DNA from: Actinobacteria bacterium OV450 | GTDB lineage: Bacteria > Actinomycetota > Actinomycetes > Streptomycetales > Streptomycetaceae | Assembly (NCBI GenBank): GCA_001298555.1 | Contig: LJCW01000043.1 | Span: 1-64,000 of the forward strand | Direction: 5' to 3' | DNA length: 64,000 bases | Shown here: piece by piece, positions 23,113 through 30,957 of the stretch | Position numbering within the stretch: position 1 is the first letter of the stretch | How the letters are laid out: each line of letters begins with the position of its first letter | The notes under the pieces: generated by a model | What the model was told of the DNA's origin: nothing | Seen by the model: the letters and a program-made list of their open reading frames with translations, nothing else | The model's database searches: none | Translations under genes and position numbers: made by a program

Positions 23113-25059
23113 ATGCCGGAGCAGTCTGTCGGATCAGGGTCAGGGTCAGGGTCAGAGTCAGAGCCGGAACCGGAATCCGAACCCGTCCGGACGGCGGGGG
23201 AGCTGCGCGCACGGCTCGCAGCGCACGGAGCGCGCTGGTCCGTCATCGAGCACCTCGCCGACGAGGAGCCCGTGCCACGGCCCTCCCTCGGCCTGGAGCC
23301 CGGGGCGAACCTCACACCCGCCGAGCAGGCCGGCTCCGTCGATCTGCGGGGGCTCATCGGGCACGAGAGCGGGAATCCGCACCTCACCCGGCGCCGGGCG
23401 GCCCACGGGCTGCTGCCCGGCGTACAAGGGGCGGCCGTCGGGGCCCGGCCCGCCGCCGTCGACTGGCGCAGCCGCTGGGGCTGGCCGTGGATCACCAAGG
23501 TCAAGGACCAGAATCCGTGCGGTTCCTGCTGGGCCTTCGGCGCCGCAGGCCTCGTCGAGTCCATGGCCCGCATCGAGCACGACGTCTGGGCGGAGCGCTC
23601 CGAGGGGGACGTCCACGACGGTCTGAAGTTCACCTGCGGCCAGGGCTCCAACCCCGAGACCGCCCTCGACTGGATCAAGGGCAACGGCGGCCTGGCCGAT
23701 CCGGACTGCTGGCCCTACTCCCCGCCCCCGGCGACCGTGCCCGCCGACCGCCGCGACGCCTGGCGCGCCGAGTACACCCCCAGCTGGGACCGGTCCGGCC
23801 GTACCGTCCGGATCACCGACTACGTCCGCCTCGGCGACGTGGAGCAGCAGAAGGTCTGGCTCGACACCGTCGGCCCGCTGACCGCCTGCTTCGACGTGTA
23901 CGACGACTTCTTCGGGCTGGGCTCCGGTGTCTACCACCGCACCAGCGACCGCCTTGCGGGCGGCCACTGCGTGCTGATCGTCGGCTACGACGACGCCGCG
24001 GGCTGCTGGCTGTTCAAGAACTCGTGGGGTCCGGGCTACCACGTCGGCGGCTACGGGCGGATCGCCTACGGCGAGGTCAGGATCGACCACTGGGCCAAGT
24101 GCGGGCTGCGCGGCACCAACATCGACCCGTGGAGCAAGCGCCGCCTGCACGCCGGCAACGTCTACGAGAGCGGCAACGGCCGCGCCCACCGCAACTTCGA
24201 GATGCTCGCCACCGCCGGCGGCGGCCGCCTCCAGCACTGGTGGCGCGAGGGCGATCCCCCCTTTCCCTGGGCCCGCGGGCAGGCCTACGCGAACGACGCC
24301 TCCGGCCAGCCCGCCTTCACCGGGACCACGTACAACCGGAACATGGAGTCCCTGCACGTCACCACCGGGGGCCGACTGCGCCACTGGTACTACGAGCAGT
24401 CCGCCGGCGTCTGGCGCGACGGCGGCGCCTTCGGGCCGGGCGACGCCGCGATCGGCTCGACCCCGGCGTTCATCCAGAGCGACTACGGCAAGCCGGGCAA
24501 CTTCGAGGTGGTCGTCCGCACCGCCGACGGGCGCCTGAACCACTGGTGGCGGATCAACGGCGCCCCCTGGACCTGGAACGACGGCGGCCGTTTCGCCTCC
24601 GGCATCGCCCACTTCGGGCCGGCCCTCGTGCAGACCCGCAGCCGCCACCTCGACCTCGTCGCCACCCGTGCGGACGGCCGGATGCAGCTGTGGTGGCGCG
24701 ACGACCCGAACGGGTTCACCTGGCGCCCCGGGGAGGTCTTCGGCAGCGCCATCACCTCCGCGCCCTGCCTGATCGAGGCGCAGTACGGGGCGCTGGACGA
24801 GGACACCGCCGGGAACTACGAGCTCTGCGCGGTCGGGGCGGGAGGCCGCGTCGAGCACTGGTGGCGGGGCAACGCCTCCGGTTCCGCATGGACGCGCAGC
24901 GCCGAGTTCGGCCACGACGCGCTCGCCGTCACCGGGATGCTCCAGGGCAGTTTCGGGTTCAACCTGGAGGTCATCGTCCTGCGCACGGACCGCCGGCTCC
25001 AGCACTACTGGCGGGACCCGGCGGGCTGGCACGAGGGGCCGGTGATCGGCCCCGTCTGA
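23113..25059 (+). CDS. Papain-family (C1A) cysteine peptidase with C-terminal lectin-like beta-propeller
   Basis: The 648-residue protein has the papain catalytic set: Q133 and C139 in DQNPCGSCWAF, H285 in AGGHCVLIVGY, and N303 in FKNSWGPGY. Residues about 1-115 form a propeptide-like region with a Gly-Ser/Glu-Pro N-terminus. From about 350 onward, six imperfect repeats end in motifs such as GRLQHWWREG, GRLRHWYYEQ, GRLNHWWRIN, GRMQLWWRDD, GRVEHWWRGN and RRLQHYWRDP. This is the pattern of PLL/tectonin-type lectin propellers. No signal peptide is evident, so localisation is unclear. A chagasin-like inhibitor gene follows 16 bases downstream. Papain peptidases are rare in Streptomyces; eukaryote- or competitor-directed activity is possible. 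Confidence 0.85.
   Translation: MPEQSVGSGSGSGSESEPEPESEPVRTAGELRARLAAHGARWSVIEHLADEEPVPRPSLGLEPGANLTPAEQAGSVDLRGLIGHESGNPHLTRRRAAHGLLPGVQGAAVGARPAAVDWRSRWGWPWITKVKDQNPCGSCWAFGAAGLVESMARIEHDVWAERSEGDVHDGLKFTCGQGSNPETALDWIKGNGGLADPDCWPYSPPPATVPADRRDAWRAEYTPSWDRSGRTVRITDYVRLGDVEQQKVWLDTVGPLTACFDVYDDFFGLGSGVYHRTSDRLAGGHCVLIVGYDDAAGCWLFKNSWGPGYHVGGYGRIAYGEVRIDHWAKCGLRGTNIDPWSKRRLHAGNVYESGNGRAHRNFEMLATAGGGRLQHWWREGDPPFPWARGQAYANDASGQPAFTGTTYNRNMESLHVTTGGRLRHWYYEQSAGVWRDGGAFGPGDAAIGSTPAFIQSDYGKPGNFEVVVRTADGRLNHWWRINGAPWTWNDGGRFASGIAHFGPALVQTRSRHLDLVATRADGRMQLWWRDDPNGFTWRPGEVFGSAITSAPCLIEAQYGALDEDTAGNYELCAVGAGGRVEHWWRGNASGSAWTRSAEFGHDALAVTGMLQGSFGFNLEVIVLRTDRRLQHYWRDPAGWHEGPVIGPV
23131..23160 (+). 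repeat. Hexanucleotide microsatellite in the peptidase 5' end
   Basis: Five tandem hexamers (GGATCA, three GGGTCA, GAGTCA) encode the Gly-Ser run near the N-terminus. Length change by one unit would add or remove Gly-Ser without shifting the frame. Confidence 0.8.
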
Positions 25060-25075
25060 GCGGGAGGTCGGCGGG

Positions 25076-25405
25076 TTGGAGGTACGCAAGGTCGCCCTCG
25101 GCGCCGGTGAGTCGTACGAGCTGCGCCTGACCGGGCGCGGAGCGCGCGGGTACGTGTGGACCTGGCAGGTCAGCGGGGACGCGGACGCCGTCAGCGTGGA
25201 CGAGGCCCCGCCGCCGCCCGTGCAGGTCCTGCCGGGTGCGCCGCTGGAGCGGACGTACGTCGTCCACGGCCGCTGCCCGGGCGGGCGGGCCCGGATCCGC
25301 TTCGCGCAGATCCGCCCGCCCTACCCGCAGGAGGCCCCGTACGACGAGTTCGTCCTGGAGGTGGAGGTCACGGCTGCGGCCGGGGGCGCGGCGCCCGCGC
25401 GCTGA
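25076..25405 (+). CDS. Chagasin-like (I42) cysteine-peptidase inhibitor homologue
   Basis: The 109-residue product starts at TTG 25076, with GGGAGG 8 bases upstream and only 16 bases after the papain-family gene. It shows the I42 immunoglobulin-like pattern: an LGAGESYELRL strand, a loop ending GYVWTW (where chagasins have NPTTGYxW), GAPLERTYVVHG, and RIRFAQIRPPYP followed by FVLEVEV (where chagasins have the RPW loop). Chagasins plug the papain active site with these loops. The loop residues are only partly kept (RGARGY and RPPY). The gene pair strongly suggests a cognate inhibitor or immunity protein. There is no signal peptide. Its 3' end overlaps the convergent DUF418 gene by 38 bases. 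Confidence 0.6.
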   Translation: MEVRKVALGAGESYELRLTGRGARGYVWTWQVSGDADAVSVDEAPPPPVQVLPGAPLERTYVVHGRCPGGRARIRFAQIRPPYPQEAPYDEFVLEVEVTAAAGGAAPAR

Positions 25406-26564
25406 GGACCCGGTGCTGTACGGCTTCCAGCGGGCCCCGCTCGAAGCGGCGCAGCCACAGCCGGGACGCGGTGAGCAGGGCGAGGCTCACCGCCGCCCAC
25501 AGGCCCATCACCCACCAGGGGCCGCTGCCGCCCAGCCGGTCGGCGAGGCCCCAGCCGATGCCGTAGCAGAGCAGCATGCAGAGCAGGTTCTGGCCGACGT
25601 AGCAGGACAGGGCGGTGCGTCCGACGGAGCCGAGGGCGCCGGCCCCGGGCACCCGGAACCGGTCCAGGGCGCAGCCGATCAGGCCGATGTACCCGACGGC
25701 GACCAGCGGGGCGATGCCGTAGCGGCCCAGGACGAAGAGGTCGGGGCCGCCGAGCGCGGCGGCGGCGCCCAGCGGCAGCCCGAGGCCGAGGCCCCAGGCG
25801 GCCATCCGGACCCGGATGCGACGCCCGCCGGCGGTCGGCGCGAAGGCGCCCGCGCGGTGCAGCCGCACGCCGAGGAGGAACAGGAAGACGAGCAGCCCGA
25901 AGGAGAAGACGGGCTCGATGCGCAGCGCGAGGGCGTGGTCGAGGCGGAAGCCGACCTGGTCGAGGTAGCCGCGGTGGGCGTACAGCTCGACCGCGGCGGG
26001 AACCGGGGCCTTCGGCCCGGAGTCCGTCCGGGCCAGGTCCCCGAGCGTCACGAGGCCGACCAGGGCCAGGTGGAGTGCGCCCGCGGTCCACATCGCGGCC
26101 CCGCGCACCCTCTCGGAGCGGGCGAGCAGCCAGGCCACCAGCAGGGCGGTGACCGCGTACCCCATCAGCACGTCCCAGGCGAAGACGAGGACGAAGTGGA
26201 CGGTCCCCTCCAGGAAGAGGAACGCGGCCCGGCGCGGATAGCGGCCGGGCCACGGCGCGCCGCGGCGGGCGGCGGAGTCGTACTGGATGGCCAGGCCCAC
26301 CCCGAACAGGATGGTCAGCAGGGACAGGAACTTCCCGTCGGCGAGGAACCGGAACAGGGACTCGGCGATGTGTGCGGCGGACGGGTCGGAGAGCGGGTCG
26401 GGTGCGTTCAGGCCGCCCTGGAGCACGGCCCACTCGGAGCCGGGGGAGGCGAAGATCCAGACGTTGGTCATGAGCGTGCCGAGGATGGCGGCACCGCGCA
26501 GGACGTCGAGGAGCGGCAGCCGGGTCGCGGTCACGCCGGGGGCGACGAGAGTGGTGTGGGCCAT
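25368..26564 (-). CDS. DUF418 family membrane protein
   Basis: The 398-residue protein has 10 or so hydrophobic segments and the DUF418 layout: an N-terminal LPLLDVLRGAAILGTLMTNVWIF segment, FLADGKFLSLLTILFGVGLAIQ, and a C-terminal domain with LGSVGRTALSCYVGQNLLCMLLCYGIGWGL. The family is distantly related to acyltransferase 3 proteins and lacks an assigned reaction. I chose the ATG at 26564 (MAHTTLVAPGVTATRLP) because upstream in-frame sequence is low-complexity Arg/Pro. It converges on the peptidase-inhibitor gene and is divergent from the GntR gene. Confidence 0.82.
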   Translation of the reverse strand: MAHTTLVAPGVTATRLPLLDVLRGAAILGTLMTNVWIFASPGSEWAVLQGGLNAPDPLSDPSAAHIAESLFRFLADGKFLSLLTILFGVGLAIQYDSAARRGAPWPGRYPRRAAFLFLEGTVHFVLVFAWDVLMGYAVTALLVAWLLARSERVRGAAMWTAGALHLALVGLVTLGDLARTDSGPKAPVPAAVELYAHRGYLDQVGFRLDHALALRIEPVFSFGLLVFLFLLGVRLHRAGAFAPTAGGRRIRVRMAAWGLGLGLPLGAAAALGGPDLFVLGRYGIAPLVAVGYIGLIGCALDRFRVPGAGALGSVGRTALSCYVGQNLLCMLLCYGIGWGLADRLGGSGPWWVMGLWAAVSLALLTASRLWLRRFERGPLEAVQHRVLSARAPRPRPQP

Positions 26565-26708
26565 GGGTCCAGCGTCCCGGCGCGCGGCGGCCCGGACGTC
26601 CTGCGGGTGGACGAGGCCCGGGTACATCCTTCGATGCAGCGGCCCGGGCGGCGGTCCACATCGCGGACGGGGCGACCGGTGCACCGCTCATGTATCTATC
26701 CTGTGCGC

Positions 26709-27395
26709 ATGCCGCCAGCCGCGCCCCCCGCCCCGACCGCCACGGGCACCGCCCCGACCGCCGTCACCGCCGCCGAACGCGTGTACCGGCACGTCAAACA
26801 GGCCGTCCTGGTGGACCGCCGCTACGAAGGCGGCACCCTGCTCACCGAAGGCGAACTCGCCGACGCCGTCGGGGTGTCCCGCACTCCGGTCCGTGAGGCG
26901 CTGCTGCGGCTGGAGACCGAGGGGCTGCTGAAGCTGTACCCGAAGAAGGGCGCACTGGTGCTGCCGGTCTCCGCGCAGGAGATCGCCGACGTCATCGAAA
27001 CCCGGCTGCTGGTCGAGGAGTTCACCGTACGCAGGGCCGTGCCGGTAACGCCCGGCCTGCTGGAGCGGCTCGCCGCCCTGGTCGAGGAGCAGCGCCGGCA
27101 CGCCGCCTCGGGGGACCTGGCCGCGCTGATGGCCGCCGACCGGGGCTTCCACGCCGAGATCGTGCGCAGCGCCGGCAACCAGATCCTGAGCCGGCTCTAC
27201 GACCAGCTGCGCGACCGGCAGCTGCGGATGGGCGTGGCGCTGCTGCACGCGCACCCCGAGCGGGTCGAGCGGACGCTGACCGAGCACACGGAGATCCTGG
27301 ACGCGCTGCGGGCGGGGGACGCGGAGACCGCGGCCGCCGCCGTCCGGGCCCATGTGGGCCGGGTCGAGGCGCTGGTGCGCAAGGCCGGCCGGTGA
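26709..27395 (+). CDS. GntR-family transcriptional regulator (FCD/FadR subfamily)
   Basis: The 228-residue protein has an N-terminal winged helix (GGTLLTEGELADAVGVSRTPVREALLRLETEGLLKLYPKKGALV, about residues 40-85) and a C-terminal FCD all-helical ligand domain with the expected metal-site residues (ADRGFHAEIV, LTEHTEILDAL). The ATG at 26709 follows a TATCCT hexamer (26697-26702) by 6 bases and has no ribosome site, so a leaderless message is likely. Its stop overlaps the GTG of an MFS transporter (GTGA, 27392-27395). It therefore probably regulates that transporter in response to a carboxylic acid ligand. Confidence 0.87.
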   Translation: MPPAAPPAPTATGTAPTAVTAAERVYRHVKQAVLVDRRYEGGTLLTEGELADAVGVSRTPVREALLRLETEGLLKLYPKKGALVLPVSAQEIADVIETRLLVEEFTVRRAVPVTPGLLERLAALVEEQRRHAASGDLAALMAADRGFHAEIVRSAGNQILSRLYDQLRDRQLRMGVALLHAHPERVERTLTEHTEILDALRAGDAETAAAAVRAHVGRVEALVRKAGR

Positions 27396-28720
27396 CCGGG
27401 CAGGTGAACGCGCCGACGCCGTTCAGGGACCCCCCGGGCGGCCGGAAGGCGGTGGCCGTCTGGTCCATCGGCGTCGCCGTCTACTTCGTCGCCGTGATCT
27501 TCCGTACGAGCCTGGGCGTGGCCGGGCTGGAGGCGGCGGACCGCTTCCACGTCAACGCCTCCGCCCTCTCGACCTTCTCCCTCCTCCAACTCCTGGTCTA
27601 CGCGGGCATGCAGGTGCCCGTCGGCCTGATGGTGGACCGGCTCGGCACCAAGCGGGTCCTGACGCTCGGCGCGGTCCTGTTCACGGCAGGCCAGATCGGC
27701 TTCGCGCTCTCGCCCACGTACGGGATGGCCCTCGCGGCCCGCGCCCTGCTGGGCTGCGGCGACGCGATGACCTTCATATCCGTACTGCGGCTGGGCACCC
27801 GGTGGTTCCCGGCCCGGCGCGGCCCCCTGATGGCGCAGCTGGCCGGCCTGGTCGGCATGGCCGGCAACCTCGTCTCCACCCTGGTGCTGGCCCCCGTCCT
27901 GCACGGGGTCGGCTGGGTGCCGGCCTTCGCGGGAAGCGCCGTCGCGGGCCTCCTCGTCCTGGTCCCCCTCACCCTCTTCCTGAGGGACCATCCGGAGGGC
28001 CACGAGCCGCCGCCGGCACCGCCGGGCGGCGGGGGCTTCGTGCGCCGCCAGATCCGCGACTCCTGGCGCGAACCCGGCACCCGCCTGGGCCTGTGGGTGC
28101 ACTTCACGACCCAGTTCCCGGCGATGGTGTTCCTGCTGCTGTGGGGCATGCCGTTCCTGGTCGAGGACCAGGGGCTGGCGCGGACCACCGCCGCGGGCCT
28201 GCTGACCCTGGTGGTGGCCTCGAACATGGGCTTCGGCCTCGTCTACGGCCAGCTCATCGGCCGCCGCCAGTCGGCCCGCATCCCGCTGGCCCTGGGCACC
28301 GTCGCCGTCACGGCACTGCTGTGGGCCTCGGTCCTCGCCTACCCGGGCGCGCACGCCCCGATGTGGCTCCTGGTCACCCTGTGCACCGTCCTGGGCACGT
28401 GCGGACCGGCCTCGATGATCGGCTTCGACTTCGCCCGCCCCGCGAACCCCGCGGAACGCCAGGGCACCGCCTCGGGCATCACCAACATGGGCGGCTTCCT
28501 CGCGTCGATGACGACCCTGCTGGCCGTGGGCCTCCTCCTGGACGCCACCGGCGACAACTACCGGATCGCCTTCTCGTCGGTCTTCGCGGTGGAACTCCTG
28601 GGCCTCACCCAGATCCTGCGCCTGCGCCCCCACGCCCTGACCCGCGAACGCACCCGCCTGGCCGCCGCCCCCGCCGCGTCCGGAACCCCGTCCGAATCCC
28701 CGAGGCCGGCGCCCGCATAG
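27392..28720 (+). CDS. MFS transporter cotranscribed with the GntR regulator
   Basis: The 442-residue protein has 12 predicted spans. The signature VGLMVDRLGTKRVLTLGAVLF (motif A) follows span 2, and ARALLGCGDAMTFISVLRLGTRWFPARRGPL resembles the OPA/ACS anion-porter region. It starts at GTG 27392, overlapping the regulator's stop by four bases. Such GntR-MFS pairs usually handle uptake of organic acids. The tail is Ala/Pro-rich. The substrate is unknown. Confidence 0.82.
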   Translation: MTGQVNAPTPFRDPPGGRKAVAVWSIGVAVYFVAVIFRTSLGVAGLEAADRFHVNASALSTFSLLQLLVYAGMQVPVGLMVDRLGTKRVLTLGAVLFTAGQIGFALSPTYGMALAARALLGCGDAMTFISVLRLGTRWFPARRGPLMAQLAGLVGMAGNLVSTLVLAPVLHGVGWVPAFAGSAVAGLLVLVPLTLFLRDHPEGHEPPPAPPGGGGFVRRQIRDSWREPGTRLGLWVHFTTQFPAMVFLLLWGMPFLVEDQGLARTTAAGLLTLVVASNMGFGLVYGQLIGRRQSARIPLALGTVAVTALLWASVLAYPGAHAPMWLLVTLCTVLGTCGPASMIGFDFARPANPAERQGTASGITNMGGFLASMTTLLAVGLLLDATGDNYRIAFSSVFAVELLGLTQILRLRPHALTRERTRLAAAPAASGTPSESPRPAPA

Positions 28721-28730
28721 CCCGGAGGGG

Positions 28731-28756
28731 CCGTTGCCGGATCCCCGCGGCGACGG
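28731..28756. terminator. Short hairpin between convergent genes
   Basis: A 9-base stem with one G-T pair (CCGTTGCCG at 28731-28739 with 28748-28756) fills the 38-base gap between the MFS gene and the minus-strand mycothiol-type gene. Confidence 0.4.
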
Positions 28757-28758
28757 TC

Positions 28759-29589
28759 CTACGGGGTCACGGCGAAGTTCGCCAGGATGGCGTCCGCCAG
28801 CTCCGCATCGCCCTCGATCTTCACCCGGTCAGCCACCGCGCCCGCACGGACCCGCCCCGCCGCGAGCCGGACGTACGTCTCCCAGTCCGTCGTCAGCGTC
28901 ACGGCCGGCCCCAGCGAGGGCGCCTTGTCGACCGTCGCACGCCCGTCGGCGTCCACGCGCACCGTCCGCATGAACTCCACCGGGCCGTGCACGTCGACGA
29001 CCACCGCCGAGTTCGCCGGCGCCCCGGCCAGCTTCGCGACCACCTTCGGCAGCCCGGCGAGCAGCAGGTCCCGCGCCACGTACGCCCCCGGCGAGTCCCA
29101 GTTCCCCGGCACGCCCAGCGCCGCCCGCAGGTCCTGCTCGTGGATCCACACGTCGAACGCGCGCAGCCGCAGCGCGTGCTCCAGCGTCACCTGGTCGCCC
29201 AGCGGCCCGCGCACCATCGTGGCCGGATCCCGCTTCTCGTTGCGCAGCTGACGCGACCGCCGGATGATCGTGTACTCGAGTTCCGAGGTCATCTCCGGCG
29301 CGGTGTGGTGCCGCCGGACGTCGACCTGCACCTCCATGTACCGGCTGAACTCGTCGACCACGTGTCGCAGGTCCCTCGCGACGGTGTGGATCGGCCGCGG
29401 ATCGCCCAGCTGCTCGCATTCGATGCCGATGATGTGTGACACCACGTCACGGACGGACCAGCCGGGACACGGCGTCGCCCGGTTCCACTCGCCCTCCGCC
29501 AGGGGGAGGACCAGCTCGGATATCGCCTCGATGGAATGCGTCCACGCGTCGGCATAGGGCTGGAGGCTGGGATGCGGCTGGACGGTCAA
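28759..29589 (-). CDS. Maleylpyruvate-isomerase / mycothiol-dependent family protein
   Basis: The 276-residue protein has the MDMPI N-terminal four-helix domain with the signature WNRATPCPGWSVRDVVSHIIGIECEQL (metal-binding His in the VVSH motif) and FDVWIHEQDLRAALG. A C-terminal SCP2-like domain ends in KIEGDAELADAILANFAVTP. Members catalyse mycothiol-dependent reactions in actinobacteria; most have unknown substrates. The likely start is TTG 29589 (TVQPHPSLQPY), with GAGGGG 5 bases upstream. A 23-base perfect inverted repeat stands 37 bases before the start and may be its operator. Confidence 0.8.
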   Translation of the reverse strand: MTVQPHPSLQPYADAWTHSIEAISELVLPLAEGEWNRATPCPGWSVRDVVSHIIGIECEQLGDPRPIHTVARDLRHVVDEFSRYMEVQVDVRRHHTAPEMTSELEYTIIRRSRQLRNEKRDPATMVRGPLGDQVTLEHALRLRAFDVWIHEQDLRAALGVPGNWDSPGAYVARDLLLAGLPKVVAKLAGAPANSAVVVDVHGPVEFMRTVRVDADGRATVDKAPSLGPAVTLTTDWETYVRLAAGRVRAGAVADRVKIEGDAELADAILANFAVTP

Positions 29590-29625
29590 CGGGACCCCTC
29601 GCGTGCTGTTCAGTGGCGCGTTTTC

Positions 29626-29648
29626 TGGAAGCGTGTGGACTGCTTCCA
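29626..29648. promoter_or_regulatory. Perfect inverted repeat TGGAAGC-N9-GCTTCCA
   Basis: The arms TGGAAGC (29626-29632) and GCTTCCA (29642-29648) flank a 9-base spacer. The repeat lies in the 149-base gap between the divergent mycothiol-type gene and the nitrilase-family gene. It has no T-run and sits between two starts, so an operator is more likely than a terminator. Confidence 0.5.
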
Positions 29649-29738
29649 AAACTACGCTGCCGGTGAGCGCCCCGGCAGTGCTTTCGTGTGACGATCGTAG
29701 GCCCGAGTTGACGGCTTGAAAGCCAGGACGGTGGTACT

Positions 29739-30518
29739 GTGCGCGCCTCTCTGATCCAAATCGCCGTGACCGACGGGGAGTCGGTCGCCTCACGCCGTGC
29801 CCGGGTGGCCGATCTCGTACGGGAACAGGCCGGGTCGGACCTCGTCGTCCTGCCCGAACTGTGGACCGTGGGCGCCTTCGCCTACGAACAGTTCGAGACC
29901 GAGGCCGAGCCCCTGGACGGCCCGACGTACGAGGCGATGTCCAAGGCGGCGAGCGACGCGGGGGTCTGGCTGCACGCCGGTTCGGTCGTGGAGCGCGCCG
30001 GCGACGGGTCGCTCTACAACACCGCCCTCGTCCTCTCCCCGGCGGGCGAGCTGGCCGCCACGTACCGCAAGATCCACCGCTTCGGCTTCGACCAGGGCGA
30101 GGCCGTGCTGATGACGGCCGGTGACTCCCTGACGACCGTGACCCTGCCGGAGCAGACCCTCGGCGTCGCCACCTGCTACGACCTGCGCTTCCCCGAGCTG
30201 TTCCGCGGCCTGGTCGACGCCGGGGCCACGACGATGGTCGTCGCCGCGGGCTGGCCGGCCCGCCGCCGGTCCCACTGGACGCTGCTGAACCGGGCCCGGG
30301 CCGTCGAGGACCAGTCGTACGTCCTCGCCTGCGGGCTGGCCGGAACGCACGCGGGCGTCGAGCAGGCCGGGCACAGCCTGGCGGTGGACCCGTGGGGCGA
30401 GGTGCTGGCCGAGGCGGGCCCCGGCGAGGACGTCCTCACCGTCGACCTGGACCCGGCGAAGGTCGCCGAGACCCGCGAGCAGTTCCCGGCCCTCAAGGAC
30501 CGCCGCCTGGGCCGCTGA
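29739..30518 (+). CDS. Carbon-nitrogen hydrolase (nitrilase superfamily, omega-amidase-like)
   Basis: The 259-residue protein has the nitrilase catalytic triad: E40 in VVLPELW, K111 in TYRKIHRF and C146 in GVATCYDLRFPELFR. Length and motifs fit branch members such as omega-amidase/Nit2 that hydrolyse small amides in the cytosol. Translation starts at GTG 29739; no clear ribosome site is seen. It is divergent from the mycothiol-type gene and is followed by a 439-base region without a supported gene. Confidence 0.87.
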   Translation: MRASLIQIAVTDGESVASRRARVADLVREQAGSDLVVLPELWTVGAFAYEQFETEAEPLDGPTYEAMSKAASDAGVWLHAGSVVERAGDGSLYNTALVLSPAGELAATYRKIHRFGFDQGEAVLMTAGDSLTTVTLPEQTLGVATCYDLRFPELFRGLVDAGATTMVVAAGWPARRRSHWTLLNRARAVEDQSYVLACGLAGTHAGVEQAGHSLAVDPWGEVLAEAGPGEDVLTVDLDPAKVAETREQFPALKDRRLGR

Positions 30519-30957
30519 GCCACCACGCCACGGAGCCCTCGCGCGCCCTCTCCGCCACCCGGACACGCACACGCCGACGGCGATCGGCAGCGCGGCGTCC
30601 GGGTCCTCCCGGATCACGTCCACGGCGTACGTCTCCCGGATCCGGTACCGCCGGCGCGGGACCGGCGGGGGGGGGGGGCAGCGGCTCCCCCGCGTACCCG
30701 GTCCGCGGTCCGGGGGCCGCCCGCTGGCGTCCAGCTCCGGCCCGCGCCCGGCGTCCAACCCGACGTGATGGCCGGGCAGCAGGGACAGCCGCTGGCGGCG
30801 GATCACCGCGAGTCGTCGTCTTCGCACCCGCGCTACCGCTGGGGGTGCCCCCGGCGCTCGGCGCCGTCGCGTCCCGCGGGGCGAACAGCCACTTCCCGCG
30901 TTTTGTCCCGAACCGGATGTTTCATGCCCGCATCGACACCCGCGGTAGGTTGCCGCC
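30519..30957. other. 439-base region without a supported gene; G12 homopolymer and possible coding remnant
   Basis: A run of 12 G lies at 30667-30678. On the minus strand the stretch from about 30650 to 30550 reads RYRIRETYAVDVIREDPDAA and continues in a protein-like way with strong G/C third positions. Upstream of the G-run the same frame turns low-complexity. This could be the end of a gene frameshifted at the homopolymer. I cannot name it, and it has no convincing start. Confidence 0.35.

Noticed and set aside
23113-25059. The papain-like gene as a eukaryotic contaminant sequence
   Set aside because: Codon use, ribosome site and neighbouring genes are Streptomyces-like, and the frame is continuous with no introns.
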